NCBI GenBank assembly: GCA_046759145.1
Contig: JBHIBR010000100.1
Location: 1 to 6,797 of the forward strand
From: JBHIBR01 sp046759145 [NCBI: Nitrospinota bacterium]
GTDB taxonomy: Bacteria > UBA8248
Reading direction: 5' to 3'
DNA length: 6,797 bases
Shown here: piece by piece, positions 1 to 5,537 of the stretch
Numbering within the stretch: the stretch's first letter is position 1
How the letters are laid out: each line of letters starts with the position of its first letter
Program-made: the position numbers and the translations under genes
Notes under the pieces: model-generated
Databases searched by the model: none
The model's input: only the letters and a program-made list of their open reading frames with translations
What the model was told of the DNA's origin: nothing

Positions 1-2454
1 TATGACTCTATCCGGCTCCTTGGCCTCTTTGAGCGCTCGTTCAGATGTCTGCAGGAGTGGCGCCTCCCGGTCGAAACCCACAGGCGAGGGCTTCAGCTCG
101 ACGAACCAGAACGACCGCGGCACAATGGTGGCGCCCTCCTTGAACCGTTTCTTGTAATAACTCGCTTCGAGAGCGCGCCGTCGCCTTCCCGTCGCCCAGT
201 AAGAACGGGCACCCACTTTATGCAACGAGAGACTGATTTCCTCCCCCACAAGGAGTTTCTGGGCTTCATCCAGCGAGGCATTTCGACGGTCGCGGCCAAG
301 GCCCCCCGAGAGCTTCTCCCCGGCGAGGGGATACGGAACCTTTCCCTTCTCCGCCCTGTGGGCGAAAAGCACGCAAGCGGGCACGTTGAAGAGGGGCTCG
401 ACCTCCTCCAGGTCCCAAACGCGCACAACAGCGAGGCCCACCGCCTGAAAGCCCCCTTCACGGAAGACATGGTGCTGGTCTGCGGTGAAGACGCTCCGGG
501 GCATCACAAAGGCGATGGCGCCATCTCGTTTGAGATACAGATGAGCCGCCCGTAAGAAGAAGAGGGTGGCGAGCTCCATGTGGGTGATGAGGTACCCAGC
601 TCCCTTTACTAAGGCATAGGTCCTGGTGATTTGGGTTTTTAGGAAGCTCTGGTAGTCAAGCTGGTCCACGTATCGGTAGGAGAGCCAGGGAGGATTGCCC
701 ACCACCAGATCGAACTTCTTCATCAGGGAAAGGGGCTTGTAGATGTTCTTCAGGACGAATGACCAGATGGTGTCGCGGTTCTTCTCAATGAGGCTCTTGA
801 GTGCAGAGCACAAACCGTAAAGGGTCTGGACCGTCCCGGAATCCTCGGCCCACTCCAAATTGCGAGAACGGAGAAAACTTTCGAATGCTGCCCGCTGCAT
901 GGGCTTCCCCACGTGTTCAGAAGCAAATTCGCGGGCCGTCTCGATGGCTTCGTCGTATTGCGGTGGATTTTCCACTAGCTTCCGGGGGAGGAAAACCTCT
1001 TTACCGTCAATGGATTCCCGGTAATCTGCGCGGGGAGAGTCGGCCCAGGGTTCGGGCGGCTTCAAGGTGTTTGCCAGGTAGACGGGGATGCTGATCCTGC
1101 CTCTCAGCCTCTTGAGCAGATCCCCCAGGGCCAATATGTAGCTTGTTTTGGCGATGATGACTGCAAGGGGGTGGATGTCCACACCCACGACCCCCTCCAG
1201 GATCTGCCCCAGGGTCCGATTAGAGTCCCCCAGCTTGGCTCTTTTCTCCTTGATGGCCTGGTAAAGAAAAGTGCCCGACCCGCAAGCAGGATCGAGCAGC
1301 GAGCGTCCCGGCTCATCCTTCAAGACCTCCCGAATCATGCGATGGGCAAGCCAGTCGGGGGTGTAAAACTCCCCCAGATCATGGCGGGTCTTGGGGTCCA
1401 CAAGCTCCTGGTATAGGGATTTCAGGATGTCCTCGGAGAGCTGCCGGAGGTTGTAGTTGGAAAGCAGGCTCAGCAGTAGGCGCGCTGCCTGGATGCCTTC
1501 CCTTTCTGCGCCGGGGCGCACCAACCAGGAGAAGAAATCCTCCTCCAGAAAGTTTTCGATGCCCTGGTCCTTGAAGAACTGGCCCTCTAGCACTTTCACG
1601 ATGTCTTCATTGGTGGGCCTACCCCTTGGTTCTCCAATCCGCTGCCAGACCATGAGCTTCGCGAGGCTGGCGAGGTAGGTGTGGCGGATGAAGAGATCAT
1701 CTTCCCCGACCGCGCTGCCATAGACGATCCGCAAGTATTTGTCCCAGCTTTCATAGAAGACAGAAAACCCTGAGTCTGCCCCCAGGCTCCTCCAAAGAGC
1801 CAGGAGATTTTGCGCCGTCACCTGAAACGCGTGGCTCTCGGGGCCAAAGTCACGGACAAACCCCTCGGTTGTGGGAGCAAGGATTTCTTTGCGGAGGTAG
1901 TATCGGTCAACCCAGAAATAGACCTCATGGGGCTCAAGGTCCGCCCAGTCCACCTTCTCCAGCAGATGAAGGTGAATGTGGTCTGGCTCAATTTCCCCGT
2001 TTGCTTTCTCTGCCAGGGAAGGCGAATAGACGCGGAAGAACCGACCATCTGTGGCAATGCAAAGGTAGGGCCTGCGGCGCTCTTGAGCTTCTTCCGACCA
2101 GAGGGCCGCGACATACTTCTTGAGTTGCCCCTCCGCCTCTGCCTGGCTTCGGCGAAGATCGCGCTCGAACTCGATAACCAGGTTGTCGAAGAGGTTGTCC
2201 ACGCTGCCTCTCCGGACTCGGTCTTTCTCCTTCAGCCGAAGATGTTTTTCGATCCCTGAGACGTATTGCTCAATGAAGCTAGGCTCTTCCCCAAACAGTT
2301 CTTGAAGCAGTGCCCCGAACCGGTGAGACTTGGCGGACTCGGTGTTTAAAGTCGAGATATCTCGCAGGTAGGCCGGGACGGCCGAATTCCACCTCCCCTC
2401 CCGCACCTCAGGCACGCGGGCGGCTTTTTCGCGCAGCTTCGTGCGCTTAGTCAC
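1..2454 (-). CDS. Type IIG-like restriction-modification enzyme: N6-adenine DNA methyltransferase with probable N-terminal nuclease (3' end beyond window)
   Basis: Reading the minus strand from 2454 to 1 gives 818 sense codons with no stop, so the C-terminus lies off the left edge. Seen: an N-terminal block with D86, D90 and E95-F-E97 in the context GSVDNLFDNLVIEFERDL, followed by an AEGQLKKYVAALW helix, which resembles a PD-(D/E)XK nuclease core. Next are a mostly helical region, GEFYTP (F363, Y364), SAM-binding motif I LLDPACGSGTF (D388-F396), VDIHP (D426), catalytic motif IV VVGNPPW (N587-W590), and a DGAIAFVMPRSVF strand near residue 647. The part after about residue 690 is probably the start of the target-recognition domain. 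Family knowledge: DPACGSGTF plus NPPW marks N6-adenine methylases of the Eco57I/type IIG kind, often about 1000 aa or more, which methylate and cut DNA with one chain. The start is GTG at 2452-2454, because an in-frame TGA lies at 2461-2463. The start overlaps the upstream stop by 8 nt, suggesting translational coupling, and AAGGA lies about 11 nt upstream. Base composition is less GC-rich than the genes to the right. The methylase call is firm; the nuclease call is moderate. Confidence 0.9.
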   Translation of the reverse strand, partial: MTKRTKLREKAARVPEVREGRWNSAVPAYLRDISTLNTESAKSHRFGALLQELFGEEPSFIEQYVSGIEKHLRLKEKDRVRRGSVDNLFDNLVIEFERDLRRSQAEAEGQLKKYVAALWSEEAQERRRPYLCIATDGRFFRVYSPSLAEKANGEIEPDHIHLHLLEKVDWADLEPHEVYFWVDRYYLRKEILAPTTEGFVRDFGPESHAFQVTAQNLLALWRSLGADSGFSVFYESWDKYLRIVYGSAVGEDDLFIRHTYLASLAKLMVWQRIGEPRGRPTNEDIVKVLEGQFFKDQGIENFLEEDFFSWLVRPGAEREGIQAARLLLSLLSNYNLRQLSEDILKSLYQELVDPKTRHDLGEFYTPDWLAHRMIREVLKDEPGRSLLDPACGSGTFLYQAIKEKRAKLGDSNRTLGQILEGVVGVDIHPLAVIIAKTSYILALGDLLKRLRGRISIPVYLANTLKPPEPWADSPRADYRESIDGKEVFLPRKLVENPPQYDEAIETAREFASEHVGKPMQRAAFESFLRSRNLEWAEDSGTVQTLYGLCSALKSLIEKNRDTIWSFVLKNIYKPLSLMKKFDLVVGNPPWLSYRYVDQLDYQSFLKTQITRTYALVKGAGYLITHMELATLFFLRAAHLYLKRDGAIAFVMPRSVFTADQHHVFREGGFQAVGLAVVRVWDLEEVEPLFNVPACVLFAHRAEKGKVPYPLAGEKLSGGLGRDRRNASLDEAQKLLVGEEISLSLHKVGARSYWATGRRRRALEASYYKKRFKEGATIVPRSFWFVELKPSPVGFDREAPLLQTSERALKEAKEPDRVI

Positions 2455-2734
2455 TGGAACTCAGGTCCTTTGCCAGGCGGCGCGCTATCTCGAATGCAGC
2501 GGCGATCCGAATGATTTTTACGTCAGAGAGGCCCTTGAAGTCGAGGAATTTTTCAAGTGGCTGATTCGCCATGCCGTAGAAGGAGCCGTAAGTGCGGAGG
2601 ATTTCTTCGGCAATGGCTAGGGCGGATTTCCCCTTAATCCCGGTGGATATCAAGACCGCCAGCAGCTCTGCGTCCGAGAGGGCGGACGCCCCCTTCTCCC
2701 TCAGCTTCCCGCCCGGGTGTTTCCACGACTCCAA
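2447..2734 (-). CDS. Stand-alone RadC N-terminal (UPF0758, helix-hairpin-helix) domain protein
   Basis: This 95-aa protein matches the first domain of RadC: GGKLREKGASALSDAELLAV (residues ~8-27) corresponds to the RadC start REKLLxxGxxALSDAELLA, then STGIKGKSALAIAEEIL, then a helix-hairpin-helix-like stretch FKGLSDVKIIRIAAAFEIARR. Full RadC is about 220-230 aa and continues into a JAB/MPN metalloprotease-like domain with an HxH...D site. That domain is absent, since the frame ends in SSSD and a TAA. Start: TTG at 2732-2734, with AGGGGAG about 10 nt upstream and no in-frame ATG or GTG nearby upstream. The gene begins 16 bp after the acyl-CoA dehydrogenase stop, and its last 8 nt (GTGACTAA) contain the GTG start of the methylase/nuclease gene. 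Inference: it is an accessory DNA-binding or adaptor protein of the restriction-modification module rather than a repair enzyme. It could instead be the remnant of a full radC, but the clean end and the coupled start argue against decay. Its molecular role is unknown. Confidence 0.8.
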   Translation of the reverse strand: MESWKHPGGKLREKGASALSDAELLAVLISTGIKGKSALAIAEEILRTYGSFYGMANQPLEKFLDFKGLSDVKIIRIAAAFEIARRLAKDLSSSD

Positions 2735-2750
2735 GGGCGAGTTTCTCCCC

Positions 2751-3899
2751 TCACAGCCCCAGCAGGTTGCGGGCGATGACGAGGCGCTGGATCTGGTTGG
2801 TACCCTCTACGATCTGGAGCTGTTTGGCGTCGCGCATGAAGCGCTCGAGCGGGTGGTCCTTCATGTAGCCCGCCCCGCCGAGCACCTGGATGGCGTCCAC
2901 GGCCACCCGCATGGCGTTATCCGCGGCGAAGCATTTCGCCATGGAGGAGAGGTGGGCGTGCTCTCTCCCGATGAGGCCCTCATCCACCCCGGCGGCCGCC
3001 CGGTAGACGAGGAGCCGCGCGGCTTCCGTCCCGAGGGCCATGTCGGCCAGCATGAACTGGATGGCCTGAAGGTTCGCGATGGCCCCCCCGAAGGCCTCCC
3101 GCTCGCGGGCGTAGCGAAGGGCGTAGTCCAGGCACCCCTGGGCGAGGCCCACCCCGCGCGCGCCCACGGCGGGCCGCACCTGGTTGAAGCCCCGCATGGC
3201 GAGGTGGAAGCCGCGGTTGAGCTCCCCCACCACGCTCTCCGCAGGCACGCGGCAGCCCTCATAGAAGAGCTCCACGCTCGGCACCCCCCGCATCCCCATC
3301 TTCCGCTCTTGGCGTCCGATGCGGAAGCCGGGCGCATCGAGGGGCACGAGGAAGAAGCTGATCCCCCGCGTCCCCGCCCCCGGGTCGGTCTTGGCGGCGG
3401 TGAGCACGAAGTCGGCGTAGGGGGGGCCTGTGCAGAAGCATTTCTGGCCATTGAGGACCCAGCCGTCCCCCTCCCGGGCGGCGCGGGTGCGGATGTTGGC
3501 CGCGTCTGAGCCCGCGTGGGGCTCGGTGAGGGCGAAGGCGCCCCGCACCTCCCCCCGCGCCAGGGCGGGCAGGTGGCGGCCCTTGAGCTCCGCGCTCCCC
3601 CCCAGCGCGATGGGGCGGCTCGCGAGCATGGTGAGGACGATGAGGAGGGCGCTGTTGGAGCAGACGCGAGCGATCTCCTCGATGGCCACGCACCCGCCCA
3701 GGAAGCCTAGCCCTCCGCCCCCCACCCCCTCGGGCAGGAAGATGCCCAGGAGATGCGCCTCCCGCAGGAGGGCGAAGATGTCCTCGGGGTACTCCTCGCG
3801 CTCATCCACTTCGGCCGCCCGGGGGGCGATGCGGCTCTCGGCGAGCTCCCGCACCATGGTGCGCAGCATCCGGTGCGTCTCGCTCAGCTCGAACTCCAT
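2751..3899 (-). CDS. Acyl-CoA dehydrogenase (FAD-dependent)
   Basis: A complete 382-aa protein of the usual length for the soluble homotetrameric acyl-CoA dehydrogenase family, which oxidises the alpha-beta bond of an acyl-CoA and passes electrons to ETF. Seen: an N-terminal helical domain opening MEFELSETHRMLR; FALTEPHAGSDAA (residues ~122-134), which contacts the flavin; a middle beta domain with GQKCFCTG (151-158); FGGAIANLQAIQFMLADMAL (270-289), the FAD/tetramer segment; and LGGAGYMKDHPLERFMRDAK (340-359). QIVEGTNQIQR follows, with E365 at the position of the catalytic base of short/medium-chain and glutaryl/isobutyryl-type enzymes. The substrate cannot be read from the sequence; short, branched or medium acyl-CoAs are all possible. 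The ATG at 3897-3899 has GCGAGG five bases upstream and a plausible promoter ending about 36 nt upstream. The gene is divergent from amt and is followed after 16 bp by the RadC-domain gene, so read-through into the defence genes is likely. The composition is strongly GC-rich. Confidence 0.95.
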   Translation of the reverse strand: MEFELSETHRMLRTMVRELAESRIAPRAAEVDEREEYPEDIFALLREAHLLGIFLPEGVGGGGLGFLGGCVAIEEIARVCSNSALLIVLTMLASRPIALGGSAELKGRHLPALARGEVRGAFALTEPHAGSDAANIRTRAAREGDGWVLNGQKCFCTGPPYADFVLTAAKTDPGAGTRGISFFLVPLDAPGFRIGRQERKMGMRGVPSVELFYEGCRVPAESVVGELNRGFHLAMRGFNQVRPAVGARGVGLAQGCLDYALRYAREREAFGGAIANLQAIQFMLADMALGTEAARLLVYRAAAGVDEGLIGREHAHLSSMAKCFAADNAMRVAVDAIQVLGGAGYMKDHPLERFMRDAKQLQIVEGTNQIQRLVIARNLLGL

Positions 3900-3934
3900 G
3901 GGGACCTCGCGGCCTGGGTCGCGCGCGGAGTCCC

Positions 3935-3963
3935 AGCCTGCCCGAGGGGAAGGGGGAAGTCAA
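3935..3963 (-). promoter_or_regulatory. Putative sigma70-type promoter for the acyl-CoA dehydrogenase
   Basis: On the minus strand TTGACT (3958-3963) is separated by 17 nt from CAGGCT (3935-3940). The -35 box matches the consensus at five of six bases. The -10 box is weak but like those of GC-rich bacteria. Transcription would begin near 3928, leaving a leader of about 30 nt before the ATG at 3899. This is based on pattern and position only. Confidence 0.4.
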
Positions 3964-3976
3964 CCGCAGGGCAGGG

Positions 3977-3993
3977 CCGGCCCCCTCGGCCGG
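3977..3993. repeat. GC-rich inverted repeat between divergent promoters (candidate operator)
   Basis: CCGGCC (3977-3982) and GGCCGG (3988-3993) form a perfect 6-bp inverted repeat around the spacer CCCTC. It sits between the outward-facing -35 boxes at 3958-3963 (minus) and 3998-4003 (plus), where a regulator acting on both genes would bind. In such GC-rich DNA a repeat of this size can arise by chance, so the operator role is only suggested by position. Confidence 0.25.
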
Positions 3994-3997
3994 GCGA

Positions 3998-4026
3998 TTG
4001 ACAGCCCCGGCCTTCTCTGCTAGGGA
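3998..4026 (+). promoter_or_regulatory. Putative promoter for amt
   Basis: A perfect -35 box TTGACA (3998-4003) is followed, after exactly 17 nt, by TAGGGA (4021-4026). The TG of an extended -10 lies at 4018-4019. The -10 hexamer itself is poor. Transcription would start near 4033 and give a leader of about 80 nt before the ATG at 4113. No sigma54-type TGGCAC-N5-TTGC site, common for nitrogen-regulated amt genes, was seen in 3900-4112. Confidence 0.4.
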
Positions 4027-4093
4027 GGGGCGGAACCTGCGGTCAGAAGAGACAGTTCGGGGCGCGGGCGGCAGCTCGGGTGTGCCTGCGTCC

Positions 4094-4106
4094 GGAGGGA
4101 GGGGAG
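4094..4106 (+). promoter_or_regulatory. Strong Shine-Dalgarno tract that decides the amt start
   Basis: The purine run GGAGGGAGGGGAG ends six bases before the ATG at 4113. It makes that ATG the clear start over an in-frame GTG at 4080, which has no comparable site and would place residues EGGEQ in front of the signal peptide by translating through this tract. Confidence 0.75.
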
Positions 4107-4112
4107 CAAGCC

Positions 4113-5468
4113 ATGCGCGGACTTGTGCGATGGGGAGGGAGCTTGTGGGGCTCCCCAAGCGGCAGGCCGCTTGGGGTCCCCCTGTGGGGGGTCGTCCTCG
4201 TGACATTGGCGGCGGCTTCCCCCGCCTTCGGCCAGGAGGCCCCCGCCAAGGTGGACGGCGCGGACACGGCCTGGCTCCTGGCATCTTCGGCCCTGGTGAT
4301 GCTCATGACGCCGGGCCTCGCCATCTTCTACGCGGGGATGGTGCGCCGCAAGAACGTCCTCTCGACCCTGATGCACTGCATCTTCATCTTGGGCCTGGTG
4401 ACGGTGCAGTGGGTGGTGCTGGGCTACTCGCTGGCTTTCGGGCCGGACGTGGGAGGGGTGGTGGGGAGCCTCCGCTGGGCGTTCCTGAGCGGAGTGGGAC
4501 TGGAGCCCAGTGGGTACGCCGAGACGGTGCCCCATTTCGCCTTCATGGTGTTCCAGCTCATGTTCGCCATCATCACGCCCGCCCTCATCGCCGGGGCCTT
4601 TGCCGAGAGGTTGCGATTCTCCAGCTTCGCCGTCTTCACTCTCCTGTGGGCGACCCTCGTGTACGACCCCATCGCCCACTGGGTGTGGGGGGCGGGGGGC
4701 TGGCTGGCCGAGTTGGGGGCGCTGGACTTCGCCGGCGGAACCGTCGTGCACCTGAGCTCGGGCATCTCGGCCCTGGCCTTCGCGCTGGTGCTGGGCCGCC
4801 GGATCGGCTACCCCCACGAGCCCATGCCGCCCCACAACCTCCCCATCACGGTGCTCGGGGCGAGCCTCCTGTGGTTCGGCTGGTATGGGTTCAACGCAGG
4901 AAGCGCCCTCACCTCGGGGGCCCTCTCGACGCTCGCCTTCACCACCACCCACATCGCGGCGGCGGCGGCCGCCTTCGCCTGGGGCGTGGCGGAGTGGGCG
5001 GTCCACGGCAAGCCCAGCATGCTGGGTGTCGCCTCGGGCATCGTGGCGGGCCTGGTGGCCATCACGCCGGCCGCTGGCTTCGTGGGCCCCATCGCGGCGC
5101 TGATCATCGGCATCGCGGCAGGGCTGGTGTGCTACGCCGCCTGCCGGGCCAAGCGGCGCTTCGGATACGATGATGCCCTCGACGTCTTCGGCATCCACGC
5201 GGTGGGGGGAGCGCTCGGCGCGCTCGCAACAGGCCTCTTCGCCAGCACGTTGTGGAACCCCGGAGGGGCGGATGGCCTCTTTTTTGGCAACCCGGCCCAG
5301 TTCGGCCTCCAGCTCGTGGCCGTGGTGGCGACGGGCCTCTACGCCTTCGTGGTGAGCTGGATCCTGCTCAAGGTGATCGACGCCACCATGGGCCTGCGGG
5401 TGAGCGCCGAGGAGGAGGTGGGGGGGCTGGACCTGGCCCTCCACGGGGAGACGGGCTACAACCTCTGA
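4113..5468 (+). CDS. amt: Ammonium transporter, Amt/AmtB family
   Basis: A 451-aa inner-membrane channel of the Amt/Mep/Rh family, which forms trimers and conducts ammonium/ammonia. The N-terminus (residues 1-40) is a signal peptide: basic MRGLVRW, then hydrophobic VVLVTLAAASPAFG, with cleavage likely near AFG|QE. The 11-helix Amt core follows. Seen: DTAWLLASSALVMLMTPGLA (51-70), FYAGMVRRKNVLS (72-84), FQLMFAIITPALIAGAFAER (147-166), HWVWG with W192 (E. coli W148), LDFAGGTVVH with D205 and H213 (D160 and H168), FNAGSA (260-265), GKPSMLG (299-305), and DVFGIHAVGGALGAL with H362 (H318, the second pore histidine). All expected pore residues that can be aligned are present. The C-terminal tail keeps the conserved EEE..GLDLALHGETGYNL pattern by which PII (GlnK) proteins gate Amt channels, yet no glnK gene lies beside it. 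The gene is divergent from the acyl-CoA dehydrogenase and convergent with the mutase. A strong hairpin occupies codons ~12-23. Confidence 0.96.
   Translation: MRGLVRWGGSLWGSPSGRPLGVPLWGVVLVTLAAASPAFGQEAPAKVDGADTAWLLASSALVMLMTPGLAIFYAGMVRRKNVLSTLMHCIFILGLVTVQWVVLGYSLAFGPDVGGVVGSLRWAFLSGVGLEPSGYAETVPHFAFMVFQLMFAIITPALIAGAFAERLRFSSFAVFTLLWATLVYDPIAHWVWGAGGWLAELGALDFAGGTVVHLSSGISALAFALVLGRRIGYPHEPMPPHNLPITVLGASLLWFGWYGFNAGSALTSGALSTLAFTTTHIAAAAAAFAWGVAEWAVHGKPSMLGVASGIVAGLVAITPAAGFVGPIAALIIGIAAGLVCYAACRAKRRFGYDDALDVFGIHAVGGALGALATGLFASTLWNPGGADGLFFGNPAQFGLQLVAVVATGLYAFVVSWILLKVIDATMGLRVSAEEEVGGLDLALHGETGYNL
4147..4181 (+). repeat. Strong hairpin inside the signal-peptide codons of amt
   Basis: CCCCAAGCGGC (4153-4163) and GCCGCTTGGGG (4166-4176) are perfect 11-bp inverted arms separated by two bases. 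In RNA the innermost pair would open to a 4-nt loop. The stem can continue through a small internal loop with GGGG (4147-4150) against CCCC (4178-4181). It lies about 35 nt after the start codon. It could slow ribosomes or influence the translation or stability of the message, or be a small palindromic insertion; neither is proven. Confidence 0.6.
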
Positions 5469-5475
5469 GGGCTAC

Positions 5476-5495
5476 GGACCCGCTTCGGGCCCTTT
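5476..5495. terminator. Weak possible terminator between the convergent amt and mutase genes
   Basis: CCCG (5479-5482), loop CTT, CGGG (5486-5489), with outer pairs GG/CC after one mismatch, followed by TTT on the plus strand. It lies 8 bp after the amt stop in the 69-bp convergent gap 5469-5537. The stem is short and the T-run very short, so this is tentative. No better terminator is seen for either gene. Confidence 0.25.
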
Positions 5496-5537
5496 GATAC
5501 CCGTGGGTGGGTGCGTAAGCCGCCCTTGGGGAGTCCC

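Noticed and set aside
1810-2259. Plus-strand frame of 149 aa opposite the N-terminal part of the methylase gene
   Set aside because: No recognisable motifs and no Shine-Dalgarno site; the minus-strand frame is uninterrupted and has a coherent domain order.
1-2450. Possible frameshifted or broken restriction gene, because only short ATG-initiated frames are apparent here
   Set aside because: Continuous translation of the minus strand from the GTG at 2454 shows 818 codons without a stop; the gene is intact up to the window edge.
2592-3509. Long plus-strand open frame (305 aa) opposite the acyl-CoA dehydrogenase, rich in His, Pro, Gly and Glu
   Set aside because: Its composition is that of an antisense shadow of GC-rich coding DNA; no family motif is seen, and the opposite strand carries a fully conserved enzyme.
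4080-4112. Upstream in-frame GTG as the amt start (462 aa form)
   Set aside because: It would translate the Shine-Dalgarno tract and put acidic residues before the signal peptide; the ATG at 4113 has the ideal spacing.
3900-4112. Sigma54 promoter, riboswitch or small RNA in the intergenic region
   Set aside because: No TGGCAC-N5-TTGC pattern or recognisable riboswitch core was found on either strand.
4020-5444. Long minus-strand frame (474 aa) and an overlapping plus-strand frame (3998-5173) across amt
   Set aside because: Both are low-complexity His/Gly/Arg/Pro shadows of the amt gene, which has every Amt motif in its own frame.
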